The notes under the pieces: generated by a model
Database searches by the model: none
Seen by the model: the letters and a program-made list of their open reading frames with translations, nothing else
What the model was told of the DNA's origin: nothing
Source: Lumnitzera littorea
Taxonomy: Eukaryota > Streptophyta > Magnoliopsida > Myrtales > Combretaceae
DNA length: 64,000 nucleotides
Direction: 5' to 3'
Assembly: GCA_024138015.1 (NCBI GenBank)
Contig: JAMXBB010000011.1
Span: forward strand, 79,979,403-80,043,402
Shown here: one piece after another, positions 48,621 to 60,644 of the stretch
Numbering within the stretch: the stretch's first letter is position 1
Layout: the number at the start of each line of letters is the position of its first letter
Program-made: the position numbers and the translations under genes

Positions 48621-49625
48621 CTGATCTTGCATCAATATGACTGTAATACCTATTCCTAATGCATTGCACTCTAGTTCAAATGTTTTGTTGAATTAAGGTA
48701 GTACTAGCACAGGGCTAAAGTTAGCTTGGTCATGATCTCATCAAAACTCTTTTAAGCCTTATCCGTCTACTTGAATTAAATATTTCGTTTTGTTATCTCA
48801 GTAAGGGGTACAACAATAGAGCTATAATTCCAAATGAATCTTCAGTAGAATGATGATAGGCCATAGAAGCTCCTTATGTCCATAGCAAAAGTCAGCATCG
48901 GCTAATCAAGTATAGCATGCACTTTCTCATCATCGATATGAATGCCTTTGTCTAATACAACATATTAGAGGAATACTACTTCCCTTTGGCAAAATGTACA
49001 CTTCTTCAAGTTTTCATACAACCTTTCAACTCAAAGAATTTTAAGGAATTCCCTAAGGTATTTAACATAGGATCATAGGTTAGGCACTGTACACCAAAAT
49101 GTCGTCAATGTACACAACCAGGCACTTGCCAATTAATGGTCTCAACATATGGTTCATAAGATGCATCAATGTACTGAGGGCATTAGTAAGGCCAAACAGC
49201 ATAACCAACCATTCGTACAAGCCATTATTGTTCTTAAATGCCATTTTCCATTCATCACTAGGTCTCATACAAATTTGGTAGCATCCACTCTTCAAATCAA
49301 CCTTTAATATGATTTGAGCACAATGAAGCTTGTCAAGATGTCATCAAATAGAGGTATATGATACCTGTATTTAATAGCGGTTTTGTTAATAGTTTTACTT
49401 TCTATATACATATGCTAAGATCTGTCCTTCTTAGGAATCAATACACTAGATACAACACAAGGGGCTGCTACTTTCTCACACGTATCATCGATTAATAAGC
49501 TCATCAACTTACTTTTTTAGCTCAACAACTTGTTCCGGATTAAGCCCATAAGCAGGCCGGTTAAGCAAGGTAGCTCCTGGTTGGAGATCTATACAATGCT
49601 TAATGCCTCATAAGGGAGATAATCC
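48621..49625 (-). pseudogene. gypsy reverse transcriptase and proximal RNase H, broken
   Basis: Minus frames show GIKHCIDLQPGATLLNRPAY (about 49490-49590), VAAPCVVSSVLIPKKDRS, then AIKYRYHIPLFDDIL. An open stretch at 49295-49080 follows, with LKSGCYQICMRPSDEWKMAF, GLYEWLVMLFGLTNA and CLVVYIDDILVYS. The last holds the YxDD catalytic motif (YIDD); the first catalytic Asp lies in KVDLKSG. The RNase H start (FSPVLVLP, FELECNALGIGI) runs to the solo LTR junction at 48621. Usual chromoviral order and spacing. Several stops and frameshifts outside the RT core. Confidence 0.9.
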
Positions 49626-50380
49626 CTTCAGTAACTCATTGTGAAATAGGTCGGCAAACTCTTAACAATGCTTGAACTTCAACTAAGAGGCTTTCAACTT
49701 CTTTTAGCTTCAATAATCTCCTTGCTAACAAGAATACATAACCTTGCATCTTGGTGGCCTTAGAGAATTTAGCTAGAGATAACATCAGGTCTTCTTTCGA
49801 ACAGCTTGGGTGATTTGTGTCTAAGCTTCTTGGACTTCCTTGGGGCTCATGGGTATTAAGATGACCTTTTTCCCATCCTTCTAAAAGGAATACATATTCT
49901 ATACCCATCGTGGGTCACCCTAAAGTCAAAGAGCCAAGGTTGACCTAGGAATAACAGTGAAACACACATTGGGAGGACATCATAAATCATTTAGTCCTTA
50001 TACTTGTCATTAATAAAGATAGGAAAACATACTTGCTTGGTTACATTCAAGACTCCTTTCTCATGGAACCAATGAATTTTATCGAATCAAGGGTATGTTT
50101 TAACTAGTAACTTCAAGGCATCAATTAAGCTTTAGGCAACAACATTAGTTTAGCCACTACCATCATTGATTACAACACACAAGTGTCCTTGAACTCGACA
50201 ATTCGTATGGAAGAGATTCTCCGTCTATTCATTCTCTTCTATTACTAAGGCACTTAGTAGTCTCTTCAAGTTAAAGTATTAACCTTGTTCAAGTTGGACA
50301 ATAGCTTCAGGGTCTTCTTCTACAAATTCACCCAACTGTTCAATCTCGACATCTTTCTCTCCTTCACTTGCACTCTCTAT
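49626..50380 (-). pseudogene. gypsy aspartic protease region, broken
   Basis: Minus frames read NLFHTNCRVQGHLCVVINDG then SG-TNVVA (about 50150-50230), the place of the protease active site. The canonical D-S/T-G or DGGS appears altered to NDGSG. Downstream come KVYP-type linker words, YKD-MMYDVLPMCVSLLFLG and QPWLFDFRVTHDG (about 49900-50010), then a poorly conserved linker. Family protease cleaves Gag-Pol. Confidence 0.75.
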
Positions 50381-53290
50381 TATAAGCTTTGCAATTGGAA
50401 ATTCGAATTTGATACATAAAGTTTAGAGCAATTGGATAAAGTATTCGATCAAACCTAAAGTATTACGACAAAGCTAGAAGTGCTAGTAAAAGTGATTCCA
50501 TATGTTCGAATTTAGGAAAATGAGTAATAAAATATTATAATATCAAATTATGAGCATATTGTTTGTTATTTATTGAAAATGTGTAAAATAAGTTCTAATA
50601 ACTAACGAATTACTAGAAATAAATTATATTCATACTAAAAATCATAGAATAATATAAATAATATTTATGAGTATTTACTTGTACTCTATATGTATTTATG
50701 TATATGTAAAAATACACGAAATTACTTAAAATTGTCGAAAAATACTAAATAATTAAAGAAAAGTACAAAAAAATAAAGGAAAAATTAAAAAAAGAAAAGA
50801 AAAGTGTAGATTTGTCCAAAATCAAGTCGTAGCAAGCTAGGGATTAAAAAGAAAAAATTACCCAATCAAATTAAGGCAACTAGAAAGCCAAAAATGAAGG
50901 GATAAGACTAAATGTCAATCAAAAATTGGGAGAAAGAAAAATCAAGGCATCCCTATAAATAGCCTAAACCTCAACTAAAGATGATATGGTCTATTTAGAG
51001 TCTAAGAAAAATAGAGAGAACTCAAAAAGAGAGGATTAGGGTTTTTTACAAAAAAAAAATAGAAAAATATTTGTGCAATTAGGGCTTGCAAAGCAAACCC
51101 ACGACTCACAACCACCTGGAATTGAACCATTGCCACCACCACCACCCCCTTATCCCCACTGTCCAAGGCTACCAAAACCCCTAAGACTACCACTAGTGCT
51201 CGAAAGTCCATTGTTCAAGTGAGTCAAATTCTAACCCGATTTTGCTTAATTTTGTAAAAATGTTAAATATACTTAGAAAATTATGAAATTTAGTATTTTG
51301 AGGTTTTTATGTATGTAGATTTAGGGAAAAAAATTATTTTGATAAATTTATGTATGTAAATATATTGTCTTTAAGAAATCTCACAAACCCGAATTTTGTT
51401 CGATTTAGAAATAACTGACTTTAAGAGGGTAATTTTAAGCTCAAAATTTTTATATAGACTATTTAGATGATGTGGAATAGTACTATGAAGAGGATTTTCA
51501 TAATTGGATTTTCATAAAATAAGTGATTTTGGGCTAATTAGGCAATTAAATGAATGATTACTAATTTAGTGTGTAATTAGGTGTTTAAGAATGTTAATAG
51601 TTGATGTGGTATGATAATTATAGCATTTAGGGTGTTAGATGTAATCATTATGTGTATTATGTTGTAAATATATGTAAAGTAATAATATGTGGAATTGAAA
51701 ATATAATAAATAGAAAATATTAGGTTAAAGATTGATAATATAGTAATAATAATAAAACACAATAGCTTTGATATGAACCTAAATTTTAGTAAATTATATG
51801 AAAAATGTTAATTTTTATCACATCGGGAGTAAATTCGACAATTAAATTAAAATTAGAATATAATATACAAGTTATAATATTAGTTAGGGACTTAAAGTGA
51901 TATTTAAGATACTCAAACATAATATAATTAATTTCATACTATGGTTCGAAACGCATTCTTAGGATTTACGTACAATAGCCGTAGTTGAAACTGAATTAAA
52001 ACCTAAATCGAAACTGGATTTGGAAACCAATTCCCAAACTAACCTAGAATAAATAAGAAATAAATAAATAATATATATATGGAAAATCGAGTCAAATCAT
52101 GACATAAAATTTATTTATTATAAAGATATAAATACTAAAAGAATATTTATATTAGAGGATAAGCGGAAATGAATGACCTATGACCTATTGAGTGAGTTAA
52201 CCGAGGACTTCAGGTAAGTTGAGTTAAATACTTTATTATATTTTAGAGTACAATTTTAAAGTACTTGAAGGCTTAAGATTGTATGTGATTGTGCTAGTAG
52301 GTAATTATATATGCATGTGCTTGTGTATCTGATTTCATGCTAGAAATTTGTATTGTGTTTTAGTGATGTTTTATGATTTGAATGGTACAAGATTGTTTGA
52401 TCACCCTAAACCAAACTTGATTATAACCAACCTAAATACCCTAATTAAACATACATTGCAACCCTTTAGGGGATTGTTAGGATTCTCTGACCAAACACCG
52501 ACACCTTCGAAAAAGATATCACTAAATAGCATAATAGCCTTTTCTTTATCCATAGCCAAACTAAATGATTAAAGAGGAGGTTGCGATAAGGATGAGGGCA
52601 ATGGTTCGAAGGATAGCTATGGGAGAAGAGGTGTCTCCATTGCACAAATTTAGATTTAGTTGTGAGTTGTTACATAAACATGAAAACTCCTCAACCTAGA
52701 TTAGAGTAGGTGAAATTATTCCGATTTCACAATGGATCAAACCACATTGTGTAATGGCATTTACTTGTTGTATTGCATATAATTAATTATTGGAAAACTT
52801 TGTTTGTGTTTGTTATGCATTCTTAAGTTTCCATCCTAACTTACTAAGCTAGTGGTTACTCATACCCTTATAGATTTTTTTGCAGACACTGATTGATATG
52901 CCATAGTATAATTATACTAAGGTTAATTTCTTTTTAAAGTGCTATGGCGGGTGAGAATCAACCGACTGTACAATCGAGTCCTTTGGTGTTCTATTAGTAC
53001 TTTTAGGGTTATGAACCGGTATTGTGATATGTTTGTTAACAAACTACAGTAACATGTATAATTTCCTAGGATTATAAGACAATATGAATGTAATTATGTA
53101 TATATGACTTAAGGTTTTGGCATTTTATGTAAATTTTACCATTAATTTTAATAGAGCCATTTACTTCAAAGCGAGGAGTCGTAGACACCTTATATAAATT
53201 ATATCTATGATAGGAACTATGAGTTGTTTATTATCATAAGTTGGTTTACATGACGAGACTATTATGACTCTACGGCTTCAGGGCGTAACA
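50381..53290 (+). mobile_element. Solo LTR, family A, copy 4 (between gag and protease)
   Basis: Starts TATAAGCTTTGCAATTGG (TG decayed to TA) and ends TTCAGGGCGTAACA; flanks TCTAT (50376-50380) and TCTAC (53291-53295) match at 4 of 5. TATAAATA at 50954-50961, GCCACCACCACCACC near 51132. 2910 bases, full family length. No retroelement genes. Confidence 0.88.
50954..50961 (+). promoter_or_regulatory. TATA box of family A LTR, copy 4
   Basis: CCCTATAAATAGCC, 573 bases from the LTR start. Confidence 0.7.
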
Positions 53291-53956
53291 TCTACTTCAA
53301 TCTAAGGCGCTTCCACCACAATTGTCATCACTTAGCTATTAGGGTATTGGTTAGCAATATGTCCAAAGCGTATGCACTTAAAGCATTTGGTTTCTTGGGT
53401 TTTGTAACTCGAACTTTGCCCAACATCCTTCCATAGCTCAGGTCCTGGGGCATTAGCCTTCCTTCTGCACTCATTAGGTTAGTCTGTACACTGGGTATAC
53501 TTAGGTAGGTTGAAACCAAGTTAATGAGAAGTATCAAGTTGGCTATATGCAACAAGTCGGATATAATTGTCCAAATAGGTTGGTTATGTCTCTATCGCTC
53601 AACCCTTTGGGCAATCTTGATGGCTTTTCTAAGGATCCAACCCTCTGTACCTTGATAACATTACAAACTTCATATCTTAAGCCAAAAATAAACCTTGAAA
53701 TAGTGTTTGCCTCAAGCTCCTCTACATCATACCATATCGTTAGCATTTGGAACTCTCTCACGTACTTAGCAACATTTTAAGCTCCTTGTTTCAATTCTTA
53801 AAGTTTTTGAAAAGTTTCTTACTCATGATACTCTAAGACAAACCCCTTAGGAGTTACTTCATCTCTACCCAAGTGCTTATTCCTCATTGGCTATTTCTTT
53901 ACCGAGCTGTTTATAGCCTTTTCCACCATATAATGGCATAGCTTACAAACTCTAAG
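53291..53956 (-). pseudogene. gypsy Gag, middle and zinc knuckle, broken
   Basis: Minus frames: IDLEFVSYAIIWWKRL (about 53956-53909), STWVEMK, then VREFQMLTIWYDVEELEANT and FIFGLRYEVCNVI (53761-53650), typical of the retrotransposon Gag domain. A linker follows, then a CCHC knuckle near 53345-53390: CFKCIRFGHIANQY, in which the last Cys is replaced by Tyr. Known role: particle formation and RNA binding. The part upstream is displaced by a solo LTR to 56397 and above. Confidence 0.85.
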
Positions 53957-53961
53957 TCGAT

Positions 53962-56391
53962 TGATAACTCCAATTTAGCATATATTTTCTATGATTATTT
54001 GTGCTGTTTTAGACTATAATCAAGTAAATTTTGTGTTATTTCGAGCTTAATCCATTAAATTTCTTTTTCAGGGACTTTTGGAGCATTTTATGAAGTTTTA
54101 AAGGTTTTTAGCAATTTTTGGAGTAATCGAAGGCTTCATTTGATTGATTTGGAGAGATTGAGATTTTAGACCAAGTTTTGAAAGATTTGAAGATGTGTTG
54201 AATGAATTTTGAAGCCATGAAAAGACCATACCTGATGGGAATTAGCCTCCAACTGCATCTAAGCCAAGGTTGATCGATGTTTACTGAGGCCGAGCTGAAG
54301 CCAAGAAGACGAGAGGAAGAAAGATAACCATTCGGCCACAAGTCTATCATTGACCGAGTAGCCAAGAGACTATGTTGCTAAAAGTGGGATCCACTTGGTA
54401 CGATAGGGAGAGAATAGTGCCAACTAACTTTAGCACTCGACAATTATGGGCCAATCTCTTTGGTATCTCAGCCAAGCCATGCGAGGCCTTTAAGACTCTT
54501 TCCCAAACCCATACATTCAACTGCCAATCCTATCCGATTCAAATACTACTCTTTCTAAGACATGTCGAGTGACTGCATGCCGACTCTCCTTGTAAAACAC
54601 ATAATTTTGTATTCTTATACATGTTTTCCTTTATTTTATTTATAGCCCCAATTGTTTAGGGTTTAAAGCCTTGTATATTATTTACAGTTTTACTACTAGG
54701 GTTTAGAACTTGCTATAAATAGCAACATCTATAAACATCAAACGAGATGAAGGAAGACAATCATTCTTATAGTGAAAACTTTCTTCTTTCAAGCAAAGTC
54801 ACACTTAAGACCTTAGAGCTTACCATTTTGCTGGATTATTAAGTGGTGAACAAACTCTTTAATCTTTCCTATTTTCTTATCGATCTCGTCCTCGAGATTG
54901 TGGCAAACCCTGCATCTAACCTCTCATTTGAAACCCTGAGCAACATTTAGTGTTCATGAATTGTATTAAACCCTATTTCCAAGTCATTCCCTGATTGTGT
55001 TTATGTCTTGGTGCATGATATCCATCCACATTCCCTGTCAAAACCCAACCATTTCACTTCCTGTTCGTCACACCCATTCTGGGTTTCAAGATTCGCTATC
55101 GTTGATCTGTAACAATACCCATGAACAATGAATGTACATTGAAATTGCGAGAAAAATAGTGAAAAACAAAGCAAAAATTGGTATCCAAATACAACCATGA
55201 CCATGGACTTTGGGCATGGTCCTCCTATTTCATTATTTTGTGATTTCTAAAGTCTAGGAAAGACTACAACCATGACCACGGCCATTGTCCCTTTGTTGAG
55301 CAATTTTATTAAATTTCAAGATTTTACGTAAAGAATAAGTACACGCCTAGCCATTGTGGCCATGTACCTAGGGTATGATTACTATATGACAAGTGAATCT
55401 TCTGTTTTTGCAGCACATCTTCTACTATTAGACATGTAATATTCAATAAATCTTTCATTTTGTTAAGTCTCTCTTTGTAAACCTAGCCCTACTCTCCTTA
55501 AATAGATCCTTAAGCTTAAGCTTTCAAGGAGAGCCCTATTTTGGGTAACTTGTAGCTTAGAATTATAGTGAAAGTCTCTCAATTTACTCTTGATTTTCCT
55601 TTTATTATTTTGTTCTTCTTTTAATTCATTTTTAGTGAATCATTATTGAAATCTACTTCTTTTTGCAATAACTTTTCTTTCTTTCTATGATTTTGTTCTT
55701 TGATGATTTAGTTACGCAAATTATAATGTCTTTAATTAGTATTTACTATAGAGTCACAAGGCTTATAGTAAATAGACAAGTGTAATAGAAGAGTTTCGAT
55801 GCGCTAAGAGATCAAGTATTAAATCCTTCTAGATTAAGGAAACCTAATAGTAAGATCCTGATGCTTCACACAATCTTAAGATGCTCTATTCAATAGCAAT
55901 GCAGGTAGAGAGGGTCTCAACATTAGGAATTAGCTAAAGACGCGAGTCCAGTTAATTCAAAATCTGATTTCTATAGAAATAGGATTAAGAATATCCATGG
56001 TCCAGAAAATAATTGAAATTGAAAAGTTGCATGGAACTAAAGAGTAAATAATAAGCAATTGGTATAAGAGAACTTTGTTTCCAGAATAACTAAAGGTCAT
56101 GTCTTCCTTATTTTAATTAATTTATGCTTATTTATTTTAATTAGTTTTGTTCTTCTACTTATTCTTATTTACTTTATCATTCCTATTCTATCTTATTAAT
56201 CTTTATTCAACTGCTTGTTTTATCACATTTTCCCCCATATTAATAAGTTAGATTATTGGAAATTTTAGGTAAATTATTGGTAATTAGGCTCTCGCACATT
56301 GGTTCTCTATGGGAATAACACTTAGACTCATATTTGTTTTAATATATACTATAACTTAATTAGGTGCACTTGCCTGTAGTGTGGTATATGC
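53962..56391 (+). mobile_element. Solo LTR, Athila/Tat-like (in gag)
   Basis: Starts TGATAACTCCAATTTAGC, with TTTTTCAGG soon after (about 54063), and ends with a TCTCTATGGGAATAACAC...GTGCACTTGC tail (56306-56391). Both ends resemble Athila/Tat-type LTRs as I remember them. Flanks TCGAT (53957-53961) and CCGAT (56392-56396) match at 4 of 5. Excision restores the gag frame RLLLIDLE exactly. The terminal base pair is GC rather than CA. 2430 bases, no internal genes. Orientation is inferred from the terminal resemblance. Confidence 0.85.
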
Positions 56392-56396
56392 CCGAT

Positions 56397-56540
56397 CAGT
56401 AGCAATCTAACTCTTACAGCATCTTCATAATCATAGTACTCGAATATCTTCTTCACCTTTTCTTCCCAATCAAAACAATCATTAGCACTACCGGTACCAA
56501 AGAAACTTGGTATATTGACTTTACCATTATCCATTCCTCA
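56397..56540 (-). pseudogene. gypsy Gag, N-terminal part
   Basis: The minus frame begins MDNGKVNIPSFFGTGSANDC and FDWEEKVKKIFEYYDYEDAV (about 56534-56420), the conserved start of plant gypsy Gag (a W-E-KVE-F pattern). It breaks at the solo LTR junction and continues at 53956. Confidence 0.85.
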
Positions 56541-56963
56541 ATGAGCTCACGTGCCTCTCTATTCAATCCCATTAAAGTTATCATCTTCATCTCCCTCCTC
56601 TTCCACTTCTTCCTTGGTGATTTCATCTAACTCAAGCCTCTATCAAGCTCTTCCTTCAGCTTGGGTACAGTGAGCTAGTGAAGCCTCTATTACAACATTA
56701 GCTCAGATGCCTACCCTTTACACTTATGCCTATCTCTTTCAACTTAGCCTTGTTCGAAAACTCTTACAACAAGTTGGGCCTTCACAAACCATTGAACAGT
56801 TTTTGCTAAGTTAGCCATGATAGTAGTCAAATTTTATATTTACTCATTTGTAGGCCATGGGGTCTGTTGATCATGATGACCACAGCCTGGTGCATCACTC
56901 TCAACATTGCTTATTCCTCCTTGCACCTTGGGTTCAATATCATTGTAACATAAACCCAGAAAT
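56541..56963 (-). other. gypsy leader between PBS and gag
   Basis: About 420 bases of the host element's untranslated leader; decayed upstream gag codons may be included. No independent feature. Confidence 0.5.
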
Positions 56964-56971
56964 TGATACCA
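56964..56971 (-). promoter_or_regulatory. Primer-binding-site-like sequence
   Basis: The minus strand reads TTGGTATCAATTTC. The first eight bases, TGGTATCA, match the usual initiator-Met tRNA primer site of plant gypsy elements; the rest has diverged. It sets the inner end of the 5' LTR at about 56973. Confidence 0.6.
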
Positions 56972-56973
56972 AC

Positions 56974-57738
56974 GTCTACTCACTTCTAAAGACTACACCA
57001 CGAACCTATAGCAACTATAACTTGGATAAAATACAGCAATAACTCAAACCACTATAATCTACAACTATCCAATTCACATTATAACAACCTTGCTATGTTT
57101 TTGAATGTGAAAACAAAGCATAACAAGGTATGCAACACTTGATAATACTTACAACAACAACACAACACCTCAACATCATTCAACCAAAGAGTACCCTTTA
57201 ACTTCAAGAAATGTAGCACTCACTCGCTTTTGGTCGAAACCTTAAGCTTTTACACTAGAATTATATAGTATGCCTAGGAGCAAAGTTATCACTAGGCCTT
57301 ATCTTGGCTTGGTAAGTCTCTTCTAAACATCAAAGAAAAGGTTAATGAAATGGGTTTAGAACGGTATCTACATAAAGTTACTCTACGAATATGACTCACT
57401 AAAGAGCATGACAAGATTCGGTGCTTACTCAATATGACTTACAAACCAAACTAAGAATTTGAGGTCTACTCACCACGAATCTCCAGTAACAAGTAAGATT
57501 AGATAAGAATGTAAAGACAGTATGACTTAGAGAAAGTATTCTTAGAAGAAACAAAGGAATATTCATTCAATAAGTAGATGGATGATCCTATAGCTTACAT
57601 CAACATGGAGCTTTTACAAAGGGATCCTAAGGTAACCAGGAAGGAAAGGAAATCACATTAAGGGTAAAATAAAGTCTAACTTCCTTAAATATTATAAAAA
57701 GGGTAGTAAAGGAAAAATACAAAAAGGAATAATAATAC
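56974..57738 (-). repeat. 5' LTR of gypsy element, segment 1
   Basis: From 57212 on it aligns with the 3' LTR (43162 onward): AGATTAGATAAGAATGTAAAG, GGAATATTCATTCAATAAG. The 56974-57211 part has no match in the 3' LTR, so either that copy is truncated or the LTR really ends near 57212. Confidence 0.75.
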
Positions 57739-60287
57739 TGTTGAGCCTTGGTTTTTTCGGTTTTCTATTAAAATTGATTTTCCCACATCCAATTAATAAT
57801 AAACCTTAACCCATTTAATATTAATCCTCAACTAAAGAAATTGGGAAATTTCGGCTCCTTATTTAGGAAAAGTTTTTAGAGTCGCCACTCGACCGAAGTC
57901 GGGAAAAAGAAAAGGAACCGTAATCAGTTGGGTGGATTAATTATGATTTGGCTACCGGTCTTTGATATCAATTTGAATAAAAAACCAGAAGGTTTCGAGT
58001 TCGGAGGCTAACCTATTAAACCCTAATTGGTACCACTATCTATTTATCGAAATTAGGATTATTCTTCTAATTATAACATTTTTAAAGAATAAATAAATAA
58101 ATAAAATAAAATAAAAAAGAACCTAAGTTTCTACTTATTTTATCGTCGTCCCGAAGGTGCCTACATACTTGCTAGCCAAAATCAGACGATCGTAGTTCTT
58201 TCCGAAAAACTTTAACGTATTAGTTGATTTCAATTATAAAAAACCGACTGGACCTACATTTTAATTGATTCGATTCATTTAAATAAAATATAAGGGAGTC
58301 CTAACTCATGAGTATTCAAAAAACTCTCTAAGACGCTATAATTTTTTTTTTTTGGTAAAAATTTCTTTTTTGTCAATTTTTTATTTCTAAAAAAAATAAT
58401 TTTTTTTATATAATATACCTAATATATAAAAGACTAATACCAAAACCAAAAATCTCCTAATCTAATACATGCATATCTACTTATATTATATTATCGACAG
58501 TAACTAACTAATGAAATAATAATATAATAATAAACAAATAAATAAATAAAATAAAAAAGTAAACGAAGGAAGAACCAAACCTTGGTTGCTTCTTTCGATC
58601 AAGGAGCAGCGAAACAGTGTAGTAAGCGTGGAGAAGAAGCTATCCAGCAATGGGTTAGTCGCTGTTTGGTGTCGGAGCTCGATGAGAACTGTCCGACATG
58701 TGCTGCTGCTGCTGTTATGGTGATCTGTGTGACAAGGACTACAGCGTTGGACGGTGGCGATCAGCGTGGAATTGGTTTGGGTGTTGACTTAGAATGGAGA
58801 TGGCAGCCTTCGTGTAGTGTGTCTGTATAAGTCACGTATCGGGGTATTGGAGCCGTTGTGGGTGTTCAATCAGCAAGTAGAGTCACACAAGCGTCAAACG
58901 GTGTAGTGATGGGCCGAAGTTAAGGATCTGATCACGTACATCGTTAGAACTTGGCAGTATACTTCAACGCGAGGCGTGTAGTTCAATCCTTGGGCATTGA
59001 TTGTCGCGGGTTGTTAGCTTTCGTAGTGACGAAAAGTGTGGCAATGGTGGGTGTTGGAAGTGCACAGTCGTGGACGGCAATTTGGTTGTGTACCGTCACT
59101 GTGTTTTGCTGAAGTGCTACAGCAATGAAGGACAGTGGGTTGATCGCGTGGCTGTTCACGATAAAGTCGTAGGCGTGGTCTAATAGTCACTGCTGCAACT
59201 GGATTCGTGCTGTAAGTTGCTATCGGTGGAGGAGAGTCACATGCTATATGTTCTGACGAAGAGGATGGTCTACTGTGGCGTTGTGGATCAAGTGCTGTCG
59301 TGTTGCTGTGCTGATGCTATGTGGGTCGTAGGCCGCACAGTTGTGTGGGTCGCAAGAGCTGCGTGAGCAAGAGAGAGGGTCGTAAATGGGATATGTGGCT
59401 GCTGTCGTTGTCCTGGATGGTAAGGAATGAAAAAGGATGGGGACGTAGAGAGTGAGTGGTCTGTGATGTGGAGTTGTGTGTGGCGTGGAGTTTCTGCCAT
59501 ACTTGTATGGATTGTTGGTGTGTAAATGACGAGGATGTGCTTCGACGTGACCTGTAAGTTGTGTAGATGCTAAATTGGGATTGATTGAAACTAAAAAACA
59601 AAAAACTCTCTTTCGTTTTGGCGTGTGTGTATATTTGTAAACCCAAACCAAACTGTATCGAATCGTATCTATTGTATTTGATTTGATAAAGATCAAATAT
59701 AATTTAAATCATTGATATCAATTTAAACTTGATTCAATAAAAATCAAACTAGACTTAAATATTTTATAACGATTTAAATAGGATTATAAATCACATTAGA
59801 TTTGGATCTCACAAAAAATAAAAATAAAAAAATAGATTTAAAACCCATTTAACTCAACTAGTTTTTGCAAAATGGATTAAAAGACACATAAGTGCCTAAT
59901 GAGATTCGAACCCAAGACTTTAAACTAACTCCATTTCAATGCTTATCTGTTAGGCCATACCTTAATTTTTAGTACAACTGAATTGCACTTAAACCACGCA
60001 ACTCCCTAAAATAATTGTTTCAACTAAACTAAAACTATTTGTCTTTAATATAACTTACTTCCTAAAAATCTACAAAATCTTTATAATTTTTTTTCTTTTC
60101 TTATTATTATTATTATTATTTGGTATTTTCATCATTTGTCAATTTTTATTATTTTTATCTTTTATTAATTTTTTTATTTTTTATTTTTATTTATATTTTT
60201 TTAATTAGGACCCTTTTTGTAAAAAATAAAAATCAAAATTTAAGATTACGGAGGGATAAAAATTAGGTGTCTACAGCTACCCCTCTT
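57739..60287 (+). mobile_element. Family B LTR plus about 12 bp of internal sequence
   Basis: Starts TGTTGAGCCTTGG and ends AATTAGGTGTCTACA (60275). The next bases GCTACCCCTCTT are absent from the uninterrupted gypsy LTR at 43710-43725, so they probably belong to the element (start of its internal region). Flanks AATAC/GCTAC are not a clear duplication, consistent with an imperfect deletion rather than a clean solo LTR. A GC-rich middle (58560-59600) has several open frames (58582-58830, 59001-59183, 59244-59696) of simple Thr/His/Ser-rich or chance composition. They are not conserved in the other copies. Confidence 0.82.
59899..59962 (-). promoter_or_regulatory. tRNA-like A and B box module in family B LTR
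   Basis: Best-preserved copy: on the minus strand TATGGCCTAACAGATAAG (A-like) then GGGTTCGAATCTC (B box, 59913-59901, one base from the consensus GGTTCGAATCC). About 315-375 bases from the LTR 3' end and antisense to the LTR. Confidence 0.55.
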
Positions 60288-60644
60288 TATGGTGAAATTT
60301 GAATAAAACTTTACATGAAAACGAAAGAGACATATTATGGCTTAGTTAGCATAGTTCTCCGACATAGATTAGATAAAAAGGCAAGGCGCTTATGGGTAAC
60401 TAAGCTATTGTAGATTGGCATCTGGCAAATTAGGTTAAGCGCGAGTAAATGCATTTTATCTGCAAGTAGGGCAATAGGTCAAGAATAGGAGTCAAGCTAT
60501 TTTCATGGCTTACTGAACTAAATGAATGAATAGAATAACTCGAAACTTAGGCAAGTGACTGGAGCTTGGGTCAAGCCAGGAAAGAGCACAAGAAAAGTTC
60601 GGGTAAAAGTTGAGACTCGTCCTTAGTAGGTTATTGGAGCAGTA
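60288..60644 (-). repeat. 5' LTR of gypsy element, segment 2
   Basis: Aligns to 43720-44056 of the 3' LTR: GGTTAGCATAGT-CT-CGACATAGATTAGA, AGCTATTTTCATG, TTATTGGAGCAGTA. Confidence 0.88.

Noticed and set aside
59244..59696. 150-aa minus-strand frame, the longest unspliced frame after germin exon 2
   Set aside because: Thr/His/Ser-rich chance composition in the GC-rich middle of a family B LTR; frame is not conserved in the other two copies.
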